A stretch of 27,640 bases of DNA from JAHJTW01 sp964545545 (GCA_964545545.1 CAZJGK010000037.1:1-27640), one strand, 5' to 3'. Shown: positions 17,977 to 26,569, counted from the stretch's first letter. Numbers and translations are program-made. Notes: generated by a model from the sequence alone, not told the origin.

Positions 17977-20414
17977 GGCGGAGGGACTTTCCCCTGGCCG
18001 CCGTACAGGCTTCGCCAAGTCAGACCTCCCCTTTTGTCCCAGGTCAGGCGGATGCTGCCGCCGGTGTCCGTGCGCACCACGGGCAGGGTGTCCTGGCCGA
18101 CGACATAGGGACCGTGGCTCGGGTGGCGGTATTTGTTGCCGGCCCCACAACTGACCAGGCACAGGCGGGGGTGCAACATGGTCAAAAAAGGCAATCCGCC
18201 GGAGGTGTTGCTCCCGTGATGTCCCGCCTTGAAGACCATGGTCGGTCCAAAGTCCGGCTGGCCCCTGGCAAACATTCGTTCAGCGGCCAACTCCTGGTCC
18301 CCACCCCAGACCATGATGACCGCGTCGTTTCTGTTGAGGGCGACCATCAGGGAATGGTCATTCTCCCCCAGGCTTTGATCCGCCGGGTCAGGGGCCTGCA
18401 ACAAGGTAAGGGTCCATTGGTGCCAGCGGTGAAGAACCTGCCCAGGGGTGGCGGCCATGACGACGCCCCGGGCCGGTCCGGAAGACGGCGCGTGCGCCGT
18501 TCCTCCGCATAACCAGGCGCCTACCTTCAGGACCTGAGCCAGCAGGACCGCTCCTCCTGTATGATCAAGATGACCGTGCGTAAGGATCACCAGATCCAGA
18601 TACCCGATCCCCTGCCGGGCAAGATACGGGCCCAGGGTTCGACCCCAGAATGCATCCTGGGGCCCACGTGCGCCGAAGCGTCCTCCCGTGTCGATGACGC
18701 ACCGCCAACCATCGGGAAAGGCAAGGCAGGCGCAGTCCCCCTGGCCCACATCCACCTGCCAGGAAACCGGAGCCGAGGCCGGATTCAGATCACGGCCCTG
18801 GTGGGCAAACAGGTACAGCACACCGATCATCCCGAGACCCAGGCAAGGCCAGGCGACCGATGGCCTGATCCTGCCCTGCGCCAATCTCTGGAGTGCAAGC
18901 AGCAGGGCGGCCGTGGCGGTAGCCCAGATGATCCAACAGGCCCAGGTCGGCGGCATCAGGTGCAGGGCGAAGCGGGCTCCGTAACTTGAGGCTGGATTGA
19001 CAGCCAACAGCATGGCCCGCCAACAAACGATCGCCCAGGCGGCCACGGATCCCGACAACCATCCCCAACAACTGGAAGCCAGGGCCAGGACGGTCAACCA
19101 GACTGCCAGGCCGAATAATGGAACGATGAACAGATTGGCAACGGGGGACCAGAGATTGAGAAAACCGAACCCGGCGGCCACCACCGGCAAGGTAAACCAT
19201 TGTGCAGACAAGCTCACGCCCAACCCGGCGACGATCAAAGGGACCGGAAAACGGGCCGCAACCTGGAATCCCCTGGTCAATTGGCCCACGGCAAGGATTC
19301 CGCCGGCGGCCAGAAAGGAAAGCTGAACGCCCATGTCCAGGAGTTGCCAGGGGTCCCAGATTACTGCCACCAGATAGAGCAATCCGAGCTGGCGCAGAAC
19401 ATTTCCCCGGCGGCCCAACCAGGGGCCGCCCAGAACCAGACACACCATCCCCACGGCCCGCAACACCGACCCTGGGGCGCCGGTCAGGATCACATAAACA
19501 GGAAGGACCATGATCACCGGCAACAGCCGCCATCCCGGACCCCACCCCGCCATGCGGCCAGGCAAAAGCAGGATACCCAGCAGGATCCCGACATGCAGGC
19601 CGCTGAGGGCAAACAGATGAGCCAATCCCAGCTTGGCAAAGGGCCGCGAGCCCAGACGCGAGATCGGGGACTTGACGCCCAACAGCACCGCAGCAGCAAG
19701 GTCGGCCTCCACCGGAGGCAGGATGGATTGCAGGCGGTTCACAATTCCCCGGTGCAGGCTGCTCAGCCACACGCCGAACAATGGCCGTGAATCCTCAACA
19801 ACCGGCAGCTGGTCCTTCACGTACCCCCGCCACGCAAGATGCCGGCCGGCCAGGTAGATGTCATCCCGGAATCCCCCGGGCAAAGAAGCTCTGGTAGGGG
19901 GCCTCAGTTCCACCCGACACACCAGAAGTGCGCCAGGTTGGGGGGCCACTTCCTCGGTGGTCAGCAGCACCCCATCATGTGACTGCGGAAAGCGGCTATC
20001 TCCCTCCGAGGCGCCCGTGCCGACCGCCACCAGGACCGCCGGAAAGCTCCAGCCGCCTCCCCGGGCGGCCGACGGCCAGCCGGTGACTCTCAACACCGCG
20101 TCGCCACGCCACGACGGGCGCGCCATAAAGGCCCAGGGAGGCTGGATGCCATGAACCGCCGCGGCATTATATCCGGTGTGGAACTGATAGCCCGACGCCA
20201 GCGCCAGGAGGCACGCTGCCGTCACCAAACCCAGGACGGGTATGCGGGGACAGGCCAGCAACAGGACCAAGACCACAGCCAGACGAACCATCAGTCCGGC
20301 GGAAAGCCAAGACGGGAAGCCGGCCAAGGAATGCGGGCCCATGCCGGCGGCGAACCCGATCCTGAAGTTGACCAGAATTATTACGGCCCAGACCAGGGGC
20401 CAATGACAAACCAT
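17973..20414 (-). CDS. comEC: ComEC/Rec2-family DNA uptake channel protein
   Basis: Inner-membrane protein that carries single-stranded DNA into the cytoplasm during natural transformation. It begins with transmembrane segments (VCHWPLVWAVIILV and the next two), then a soluble DUF4131-like region. The polytopic Competence domain follows, marked by LAHLFALSGLHVGILLGILLL and many hydrophobic segments. A C-terminal metallo-beta-lactamase-like domain has VDVGQGDCACL, DTGG, THGHLDHTGG (about 612-621), GHHGSN and GNKYRHPS. It is full length at about 813 residues. I prefer the ATG at 20414, which starts at the first membrane segment 18 bases after the GGDEF stop. The frame is open to an ATG at 20504, but that overlaps the upstream gene by 73 bp. 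No strong ribosome binding site is seen for either. No other com or pilus genes are in the window. Confidence 0.92.
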   Translation of the reverse strand: MVCHWPLVWAVIILVNFRIGFAAGMGPHSLAGFPSWLSAGLMVRLAVVLVLLLACPRIPVLGLVTAACLLALASGYQFHTGYNAAAVHGIQPPWAFMARPSWRGDAVLRVTGWPSAARGGGWSFPAVLVAVGTGASEGDSRFPQSHDGVLLTTEEVAPQPGALLVCRVELRPPTRASLPGGFRDDIYLAGRHLAWRGYVKDQLPVVEDSRPLFGVWLSSLHRGIVNRLQSILPPVEADLAAAVLLGVKSPISRLGSRPFAKLGLAHLFALSGLHVGILLGILLLPGRMAGWGPGWRLLPVIMVLPVYVILTGAPGSVLRAVGMVCLVLGGPWLGRRGNVLRQLGLLYLVAVIWDPWQLLDMGVQLSFLAAGGILAVGQLTRGFQVAARFPVPLIVAGLGVSLSAQWFTLPVVAAGFGFLNLWSPVANLFIVPLFGLAVWLTVLALASSCWGWLSGSVAAWAIVCWRAMLLAVNPASSYGARFALHLMPPTWACWIIWATATAALLLALQRLAQGRIRPSVAWPCLGLGMIGVLYLFAHQGRDLNPASAPVSWQVDVGQGDCACLAFPDGWRCVIDTGGRFGARGPQDAFWGRTLGPYLARQGIGYLDLVILTHGHLDHTGGAVLLAQVLKVGAWLCGGTAHAPSSGPARGVVMAATPGQVLHRWHQWTLTLLQAPDPADQSLGENDHSLMVALNRNDAVIMVWGGDQELAAERMFARGQPDFGPTMVFKAGHHGSNTSGGLPFLTMLHPRLCLVSCGAGNKYRHPSHGPYVVGQDTLPVVRTDTGGSIRLTWDKRGGLTWRSLYGGQGKVPPP

Positions 20415-20431
20415 CAGCAGGGAAATGTTGT

Positions 20432-21862
20432 TCAGGAAGGATCGCGTTTGTCGGCCGGCGGGGTGATTTCCAGGTGCATCCCTTCGTTGCGCCAGAAATG
20501 GCATCGGTTACGCCCCTGGTCCTTGGACAGGTAGAGCATGGCGTCGGCCTTGCGGAATAATTCAAAGGCATCGGTCCCGTCCGCGGGAAAGGTCACGCCA
20601 CCGTAGGAAAGGGTGACCCGGATGGGCACGAGGTGGCCGTCAACCAGGATTTCCTCGCTCATGTCGGTTTGCAAAAGACGCGCCAGGACTTCGCCCCCGG
20701 CCTCGGGTGAGGTGACCGGCAGGATGAGGGCAAATTCCTCGCCGCCGATCCTGCAGACATGATCGATCCGCCGCAGTTGGTCCTTGAGACACCGGGCCAC
20801 CAGCTGCAGAATCCGGTCCCCGGCCTGATGTCCGTACTGATCGTTGATGCTCTTGAAGTGATCCAGGTCTGCAATGACGAGGGTCAGGGGGCTGTCGGAA
20901 CGCCGCGCGCGTTCCAGTTCAAGGGTGAAGTGCTTGTCGAAAAATGCCCGGTTATTGGTCCCGGTCAGGGCATCGGTGTGAATGATCCGGTTCACATCCC
21001 GCTGCTGGCGCCAACGGTTGGTGACAAAGCGGGAAAGACGCCCGGCAACCTTGAGCAGGGGGTCCCTTCCCCAGCTGCTTGAGGCCATGACGAACAGGAG
21101 CCCGGCCTCCTGCTGTTGGCCACGCTCCAGCTCCGCCTCTCTCGGTTCCCAGATGGGGACGGCAACGGCGACGGGATCCTCGCCCAGAGTATTTCCCTGG
21201 GTGAGCAGGGCCGCGAGGCCCGGCGGCAGTTCCGCACGCAGGGGAATCCACACCGAATGCCCGGAGTCCCGCAAGGAAAGCCAACCGGCTTGGCCTTCGG
21301 GACCGCCGCCGGCCACGATTCCCTGGATGCCCACAGGGTCGGTTTCGATCTGATTCAACAGAATTCCCAGGCGGAACGTGGGCGTAAAATCTCCCAGCAA
21401 CTTCAGGATATTGCCCAGGATAATGGCTGTTTCACCGGATTGAACGTCCCCCAGCCTCAGGTTTTGGGCTTCCTCCATGGCGCCCAAATATCCCGAAACC
21501 TGTTGTAAATAGATTTGATGATCAAACGGGAATCCGGAATCAGCAGCGGAAGTTCGGACCGAATCCGCGATCGGCCCGTACAGGGGGGATAGATCAATGA
21601 GTTCCCGGCTGCCCCGCTTCAAGACATACGATCCATGATCGGCGCCGTCACCCTCCAAGGTAACCCGCACCAGCACCCCCTGGCGCAACAGTTCCCGCAC
21701 AACGGCCCCACATGCGGCCACCAGAACCTGTTCCTGCCCTGACCCGAGCGCCTGCCTGACAGCGCGACGCAGCTGCGGCCCGGCCTTGTCCAAGGGCAGG
21801 TCGCTTGTCAATAGCGCCTTGATGCGTTGACTGCGGTTCACCGGGATGACACCTTCAGGCAC
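20432..21862 (-). CDS. GGDEF diguanylate cyclase with GAF-like N-terminal region
   Basis: Predicted to make cyclic di-GMP. The C-terminal GGDEF domain (about 290-460) has DALTGTNNRAFFD, DLDHFKSINDQYGHQAGD and an intact active site RIGGEEF (GGEEF 373-377). The product-inhibition I-site RRID (364-367) lies five residues upstream, as in allosterically inhibited cyclases. The first ~280 residues have no membrane segment and look like a soluble sensor, possibly GAF-like, but I cannot name its ligand. The start is GTG either at 21862 or, with a GAAGGTG seven bases upstream, at 21841. A promoter with an extended -10 lies just upstream. It is followed closely by comEC. Confidence 0.92.
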   Translation of the reverse strand: MPEGVIPVNRSQRIKALLTSDLPLDKAGPQLRRAVRQALGSGQEQVLVAACGAVVRELLRQGVLVRVTLEGDGADHGSYVLKRGSRELIDLSPLYGPIADSVRTSAADSGFPFDHQIYLQQVSGYLGAMEEAQNLRLGDVQSGETAIILGNILKLLGDFTPTFRLGILLNQIETDPVGIQGIVAGGGPEGQAGWLSLRDSGHSVWIPLRAELPPGLAALLTQGNTLGEDPVAVAVPIWEPREAELERGQQQEAGLLFVMASSSWGRDPLLKVAGRLSRFVTNRWRQQRDVNRIIHTDALTGTNNRAFFDKHFTLELERARRSDSPLTLVIADLDHFKSINDQYGHQAGDRILQLVARCLKDQLRRIDHVCRIGGEEFALILPVTSPEAGGEVLARLLQTDMSEEILVDGHLVPIRVTLSYGGVTFPADGTDAFELFRKADAMLYLSKDQGRNRCHFWRNEGMHLEITPPADKRDPS

Positions 21863-21888
21863 TTGGGTTTCATTTCTCTTGGTGCTTA

Positions 21889-21917
21889 ATTATGACATAT
21901 TGTAAGTTCAATTGCAA
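21889..21917 (-). promoter_or_regulatory. Promoter of the GGDEF gene
   Basis: The minus strand reads -35 TTGCAA (21917-21912, 4 of 6), a 17-base spacer and -10 CATAAT (21894-21889, 5 of 6), with TGT immediately before the -10 as in an extended -10 promoter. Predicted transcription start is near 21882. The region is clearly AT-richer than the flanking genes. Confidence 0.6.
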
Positions 21918-21953
21918 GAAATCCCTGATTTTGGGGGAATTTTGTGTTTTTCC

Positions 21954-21982
21954 CTGTCATTGGGAACCCACGCTCTTATCAT
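21954..21982 (+). promoter_or_regulatory. Candidate promoter of the MltD-like gene
   Basis: CTGTCA (21954-21959, 4 of 6), a 17-base spacer, then TATCAT (21977-21982, 5 of 6). Predicted transcription start is near 21989, leaving a leader of about 44 bases before the ATG at 22033. An inverted repeat overlaps the spacer and start point. A second -10-like CATAAT at 22002-22007 has no good -35. Confidence 0.4.
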
Positions 21983-21990
21983 TGGTTCCC
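21962..21990. repeat. Inverted repeat overlapping the MltD promoter (possible operator)
   Basis: GGGAACC (21962-21968) and GGTTCCC (21984-21990) are perfect 7-bp inverted arms separated by 15 bases. The left arm lies in the promoter spacer and the right arm covers the predicted transcription start. The 22-base centre-to-centre distance is about two helical turns, suitable for a dimeric repressor. It could also be a chance dyad. Confidence 0.4.
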
Positions 21991-22032
21991 CCGGACTCGA
22001 CCATAATAAATCCCTGAAACAAGGAGCCGCAG

Positions 22033-23823
22033 ATGTCCCCTGTCAGGCAAAAAGACCACGACTTCCGCCAAATTTGCCTGCACAAGAGTTGGCGCGGGGC
22101 TTTGCTAACTCTCTTGCCCATCTTCCTGCTGGCGACAGGATGCTCCCTGTACCCGGGCTCCGGCACCCAACCGGAAGGGGGGATCCAATTGACCGAACCC
22201 TTGGCAACGCTGTCGGGCTTCGACGCCGACGCGGACACCATGGGGAATTCCCAGCGGGATTCCCTGCAGACCGCTCCCGCTTTCGACGACGCCACCGCCG
22301 AGTCGGCACAATCTCTTTCCCCGCATGCAATGGGGCAACCGCCCTCCCTGGCGGATCTCAATTCTCTCTTTCAGCAGGCTCTGGTCAAGGCCGCGGACAA
22401 CAGGATCGACCTGGCAGCGGACGACTTGACGGCCATCACCGATCAAACCCACACCCTGGTTGATTCCGGAGACAGTTGCGCCCGGCAGGAAGTTTTGAGT
22501 CTCGAGCGCCGCTCCCGTCTCCTCAAGGGTATCCTGGTGGAGGAAATGGCCTTTGCGGGGGATGCTTGCGACGCCGATCTCCTGCTGGCCAGAGGCTACA
22601 AGGATCTGGCGGGCGAGTTTCCCGACTCCCTGGTTCCGGCCACGGGCGAGCCCATGCCCGGGATCATGGCCGACCTCTTGAAATGGGACAATCCGCGGGT
22701 CGATAAATGGATGCAATATTTTACCGGTTCCGGCCGGTCGACCTTCACCCTCTGGCTGCAGCACAAGGCCGAAGCGGGACCACTGATCACCGCAATTCTC
22801 ACTCAGGAAAAATTACCCCCTCAGCTGATTTACCTCGCCATGATCGAGAGCGGAATCTCCCCCAGCGCCGTCTCGGTTGTGCAGGCGGTGGGTCCGTGGC
22901 AATTCATGGCGCCGACAGGCAAAGCCCGCGGCCTGCACACCAACTGGTGGGTGGACGAACGCCGTGACCTGGAACTTTCAACCTTTGCCGCAGCCGATTA
23001 TCTCAAATCCCTCCACGAAACTTTTCACGATTGGTCCCTGGTTCTGGCAGCCTACAACTCGGGCGAAAATCGCGTGCAGCGGAAAATCAGACAGCGGGCC
23101 ACGGATAATTACTGGGACCTCAATCTTCCCGCACAAACCGCGGACTTCGTGCCCAAGTTCATTGCGGCGGCCAGAATCGGCGAGGATCCCGGCAAGTACG
23201 GATTTATCGTGCAGGAACACACGCCTCTGGCCTATGACACCATCAAGGTGAAGCATCCCACCGGGCTGGATCTCATTGCCCGGTGTGCAGGGTCTTCCCT
23301 GGCCGAGATCAGCAAACTCAACCCCGCTTTGCTGCGTGGTGCGACCCCTCCGGGCCTGGGTAACTATCCCGTCCATGTGCCGTCCGGCGCAGCGAAGGCC
23401 ACGACTGCGGCGCTGGCGCGTATCCCCGCCGACAAACGCCTGACCTGGACCCGGCACAAGGTTCGCCGCGGGGAGACTCTCAGCGGGATCGCGGCGGGTT
23501 ATGGCTGTTCGGTCAGTGATATCGTGCGCGTCAATCATATGAAAAACGTCCAGTTGATCCGGCCCGGAGACCAGTTGCTGATCCCCATGCCTGTTGAACT
23601 GGATCGCCTCGCCCGGAGCCGAGCGGCCGAGAAAGGCCATTACGTACCCCCTGCGGGCTACAAGCAGGTGAGTTACCAGGTCAAGCCGGGCGACACCCTT
23701 GGGGCCATCGCCCGCAAGCTGGGAGTCACCTTGCGCCATTTGCGCAAAGTCAACAACATCCACAAATCGAGTCTGATCCACCCGGGCGACCGGCTATTTG
23801 CCTACAAGCCGCGTGGGAGTTGA
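22033..23823 (+). CDS. MltD-like membrane-bound lytic transglycosylase with LysM domains, predicted lipoprotein
   Basis: Peptidoglycan-cleaving enzyme of 596 residues. A lipoprotein signal (LLTLLPIFLLATGC) places the lipidated cysteine at Cys37. The catalytic SLT domain spans about 255-380, with Glu272 in AMIESGISPSAVS, then VGPWQFMAPTGKARGL and LAAYNSGENRV. A degenerate LysM-like stretch (about 402-450) precedes two clear LysM domains (about 475-519, HKVRRGETLSGIA; and 547-592, YQVKPGDTLGAIA) that bind peptidoglycan. This is the MltD architecture. The ATG has AAGGAG seven bases upstream. It is the only plus-strand gene in the window and is divergent from the GGDEF gene. It is the second murein transglycosylase here and unlike the Slt-type one in sequence. 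Confidence 0.93.
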   Translation: MSPVRQKDHDFRQICLHKSWRGALLTLLPIFLLATGCSLYPGSGTQPEGGIQLTEPLATLSGFDADADTMGNSQRDSLQTAPAFDDATAESAQSLSPHAMGQPPSLADLNSLFQQALVKAADNRIDLAADDLTAITDQTHTLVDSGDSCARQEVLSLERRSRLLKGILVEEMAFAGDACDADLLLARGYKDLAGEFPDSLVPATGEPMPGIMADLLKWDNPRVDKWMQYFTGSGRSTFTLWLQHKAEAGPLITAILTQEKLPPQLIYLAMIESGISPSAVSVVQAVGPWQFMAPTGKARGLHTNWWVDERRDLELSTFAAADYLKSLHETFHDWSLVLAAYNSGENRVQRKIRQRATDNYWDLNLPAQTADFVPKFIAAARIGEDPGKYGFIVQEHTPLAYDTIKVKHPTGLDLIARCAGSSLAEISKLNPALLRGATPPGLGNYPVHVPSGAAKATTAALARIPADKRLTWTRHKVRRGETLSGIAAGYGCSVSDIVRVNHMKNVQLIRPGDQLLIPMPVELDRLARSRAAEKGHYVPPAGYKQVSYQVKPGDTLGAIARKLGVTLRHLRKVNNIHKSSLIHPGDRLFAYKPRGS

Positions 23824-23853
23824 GCGGGCCGTCTTCGGACAGCCTCGGCCCGC
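23824..23853. terminator. Hairpin between convergent genes (possible bidirectional terminator)
   Basis: GCGGGCC (23824-23830) and GGCCCGC (23847-23853) can pair immediately after the MltD-like stop. The loop contains GTC-TTCG-GAC, a UUCG-capped mini-hairpin. The position between two convergent genes fits termination, but there is no T-run on either side, so an intrinsic terminator is unproven. Confidence 0.4.
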
Positions 23854-23862
23854 GCACACCGA

Positions 23863-24930
23863 TCAGAACATGAAAGAGACGCTGATGCGATGGGTCACTT
23901 CATCGATATCGAGCGTGTCGCCCGCGTAGGCGTAATCCACGGTCAGGGGATCGAGACGGAATCCTGCGCCGGCGGTCAGGTCACCGCTGCCCCAGCCCGA
24001 ATCGAACCCGGTCCGCAGATAGACCTTGTGGGAAAAACCGACCTCCAGGCCGACGTGGGCATTCGCGCTCAAGGAACCGGAGGAGTACTGATCCGCCTCA
24101 CCGCGGTTTTCAAACCGGGTTTCCAGACTGCCGGCCAGAATCAAGTCCATGTCCCACTGCGGCAACGGTTGACGCCAGGCCAGACCTGGCACCACCGCCG
24201 GGGAAATCCGCTCGTTGCGCCCCGTGCTCCAGGAAAGGTAGGTCGATGTCAGATCCTGGAACTTCACACCGAAATCAAGATGCCGCCAGATGGAGGGCCG
24301 CAACAGACCCACGTCCGCCCCGATGCCCAGGCTTGAGAAATCCCCCACGCTTTGCCGGATGAACTTGAGCGAGCCCCCGACTCGCCAGTTGCCCAGATCT
24401 TCTCCATAGGAAACCAGGAGGGCAAGCTCCTGATCGCTTTTGAACTCGATCTCGTCCTGAAGATCCAGAAGTCCGCGCAATTCTGCATCGTCCACGCGGC
24501 CGTCGCCATTGGTATCGAGCTGGTCCCGCAAATGATCGGTGAAGGGAATATCATCGACACCCAGGCGGATCACCGAAACGCCCACACCCCCCGACGCTCC
24601 GCCGAAGAGGGTCCAGTCCACCGGCTGTGCATACACGGCAAAGTCCCGATCGATGAGATCGCCGAAACGCTCGGCGTGCATGACCAGGAGGCTGCGCTCC
24701 TGCTGATGAGACAGCCCCGCAGGATTCCAGAAGGCCGTCGAGGGATCGTCGGCCACCGCAGTGAAAGCGCCTCCCATGGCCAGGGCGCGCGCCCCGCCAC
24801 CGTTTTCCATGAAAGCGCCGGCGTACTTGGTGGCATGCGCCGCCGATGCAGTGACCATAACGGCCATCATGATGGCCAGGAGCAAATCATTACGTCGGGT
24901 GCGTGACCGACGCCGTCCCTTGTTCCTCAT
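23863..24930 (-). CDS. PorV/UPF0164-like outer-membrane beta-barrel protein with EF-hand-like insert
   Basis: Predicted 355-residue outer-membrane barrel. A basic N-terminus and hydrophobic signal (LLLAIMMAVMVTASAAHA) precede the typical PorV/UPF0164 opening AGAFMENGGGARALAMGGAFTAVADDPSTAFWNPAGL. Alternating beta strands follow, and the protein ends in a terminal phenylalanine (ISVSFMF) as barrel proteins do. Residues 139-150 (DTNGDGRVDDAE) match a canonical EF-hand loop at positions 1, 3, 5, 6, 8, 9 and 12, suggesting a calcium-binding periplasmic or surface loop. PorV relatives act in type IX secretion or as solute channels; which applies here cannot be read from the sequence. ATG at 24930 has GAGG five bases upstream. 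An upstream ATG (24987) lies inside the promoter and is not used. Confidence 0.8.
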   Translation of the reverse strand: MRNKGRRRSRTRRNDLLLAIMMAVMVTASAAHATKYAGAFMENGGGARALAMGGAFTAVADDPSTAFWNPAGLSHQQERSLLVMHAERFGDLIDRDFAVYAQPVDWTLFGGASGGVGVSVIRLGVDDIPFTDHLRDQLDTNGDGRVDDAELRGLLDLQDEIEFKSDQELALLVSYGEDLGNWRVGGSLKFIRQSVGDFSSLGIGADVGLLRPSIWRHLDFGVKFQDLTSTYLSWSTGRNERISPAVVPGLAWRQPLPQWDMDLILAGSLETRFENRGEADQYSSGSLSANAHVGLEVGFSHKVYLRTGFDSGWGSGDLTAGAGFRLDPLTVDYAYAGDTLDIDEVTHRISVSFMF

Positions 24931-24985
24931 GTATGCCTCGCTCACCAGGGGTTGGCTTGGGGGTTGCTGACAATCTCTTGCTGGC

Positions 24986-25014
24986 ATTATACGTGATTTC
25001 CCTTCGGCTGGAAA
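24986..25014 (-). promoter_or_regulatory. Promoter of the PorV-like gene
   Basis: The minus strand has -35 TTTCCA (25014-25009, 4 of 6), a 17-base spacer and a perfect -10 TATAAT (24991-24986). The predicted start of transcription is near 24979, giving a leader of about 49 bases. The promoter lies between this gene and the end of the sigma-54 activator gene, so the two need not be cotranscribed. Confidence 0.65.
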
Positions 25015-25039
25015 GAGTTCCGGACAGTAAAGCTTCTGC

Positions 25040-26569
25040 TCATGACAACTCGTACAGTTTCAATTTGCGATACAACGTCCGCTCGCTGATTCCCAAACGC
25101 GAGGCGGCCTGTCGGCGATTTCCCCCGCAGGCCCGCAAGGCCTTTTCAATAAGAGTGCGCTCGGCCGTCTGCAGGTCACCACCGCGATCCACAGGCAAGG
25201 GAGTGAACCCGTTGTGATCGGAAAAGGTCTCCACCACGCGCCCATCATGAACCGGGGAGTCGGATACCGAACCGGGCCAGCCGGCCTGTCTCCCCCTGGC
25301 CGCGCCCCCCGCCTTCAGCAGGCCCTTGATCTCGCGAATATCCTGGCGCAACTCCAGCAGGGTTGTGGCCAGCAATCCCGAGTCCAGATCCTGGGCAGGG
25401 ATGTATTCCATGGGCACCGGCAGGTAAAGGCCGGTCTTGCCGCCTTGGGCCATCGAGATGATGTCCCGCGGCAGGTCCGGGCTGTCGATCAAACCGCGTT
25501 GTTTCATCACCACGGCAGAACTGACGGCATTTTTCAGTTCGCGCACGTTGCCGGGCCAGGGATGTTTGAGCAGGATCTGTTCGGCCGCGCGCGTGAACCC
25601 CCGCACGTGCAGGTGATGCCGCTCGTTTTCCTGTTTGAGAAAAGCTTCAGCCAGCACCAGGATGTCCTCCCGGCGTTCCCGCAAGGGCGGAGTCGTGATG
25701 ACCACCACCCGCAGCCGGTAATAGAGATCCTGCCGGAATTTGCCCCGCGCCACGTCGGCGGCCAGATCTCGATTGGTGGCGGCAATCAAACGGATATCGC
25801 TGTGTTCAAGCGCCCGTCCGCCCACGGGTGTAAACTCGCCTGTTTCCAGGGCGCGCAGAAAGCGGGTCTGCATTTCAAGCGGCATTTCCCCGACCTCGTC
25901 GAGGAACAGGGTTCCCTTGTCGGCGCGCTTGAAAACTCCGGGATGATCTTTGACCGCACCGGTAAAGGCGCCCCGCACATGGCCGAAAAGTTCACTTTCC
26001 AGGACACCCTTTGACATGGCGCCGCAATTGAGACCGACGAAGTTGCCCTTGGCTCGCGAGGAGTTGCGATGGATGGCCTGGGCCACCATCTCCTTGCCGG
26101 TGCCACTCTCACCCAAAACCATGACGTTGACATCCAACGGAGCGCTATGAGCAATCAAGGCCAGCATTTCCTGGATTGCCCGGCTGCGTCCGATAATGCC
26201 GCTGGTCTCGCGCACAGCCCTGAACTGCAGGGCCCGGATTACCGATTGGGCGATCTCATCCGTATCCACCGAGGGTGGCAGGACATTCAGAACGCCCTCG
26301 GGGACCTCCAGTTCCAGATCCGCCAGATCCACATCCCCGATCAAGACCACGTCGGTGTCCGTATTCATGGACAGGAATTTGCGCAGAACATGACGAAAAC
26401 GCGGATAATCCCGGATATCGAACAGAAAAACGGCCGCTTGGCCCAGATTGATGCGCGCCAGGGCTTCCGCCGGAGAATCAAACAGATAAAGCTCGGCGTC
26501 CGGAAAATTCCATTGCGAGACTGCGGCATACAGCTTGTGTCGGCGGCTCAGAAGAATGACGGATTTCAC
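25040..26569 (-). CDS. Sigma-54-dependent transcriptional activator with degenerate receiver domain
   Basis: NtrC-type activator of 509 residues. Residues 1-115 have receiver-like spacing but lack the N-terminal acidic pair (ILLSRRHK in place of a DD motif) and the conserved lysine (LPPSVD where KP is expected). Asp51 remains at the usual phosphorylation position, so this looks like a pseudo-receiver. The AAA+ domain (about 123-350) has Walker A GESGTGKE (153-160), the sigma-54 contact loop GAFTGA (200-205) and Walker B GTLFLDEVGE. A linker of about 100 residues leads to a Fis-type helix-turn-helix (GNRRQAASRLGISERTLYRKL). The GTG at 26569 is chosen because GAGGAGG lies five bases upstream. 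An ATG at 26602 lacks a ribosome binding site. No partner histidine kinase is in the window and its target genes are unknown. Confidence 0.93.
   Translation of the reverse strand: MKSVILLSRRHKLYAAVSQWNFPDAELYLFDSPAEALARINLGQAAVFLFDIRDYPRFRHVLRKFLSMNTDTDVVLIGDVDLADLELEVPEGVLNVLPPSVDTDEIAQSVIRALQFRAVRETSGIIGRSRAIQEMLALIAHSAPLDVNVMVLGESGTGKEMVAQAIHRNSSRAKGNFVGLNCGAMSKGVLESELFGHVRGAFTGAVKDHPGVFKRADKGTLFLDEVGEMPLEMQTRFLRALETGEFTPVGGRALEHSDIRLIAATNRDLAADVARGKFRQDLYYRLRVVVITTPPLRERREDILVLAEAFLKQENERHHLHVRGFTRAAEQILLKHPWPGNVRELKNAVSSAVVMKQRGLIDSPDLPRDIISMAQGGKTGLYLPVPMEYIPAQDLDSGLLATTLLELRQDIREIKGLLKAGGAARGRQAGWPGSVSDSPVHDGRVVETFSDHNGFTPLPVDRGGDLQTAERTLIEKALRACGGNRRQAASRLGISERTLYRKLKLYELS

Noticed and set aside
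24931..24987. Upstream ATG for the PorV-like protein
   Set aside because: This ATG lies inside the TATAAT -10 box, so it would not be on the transcript.
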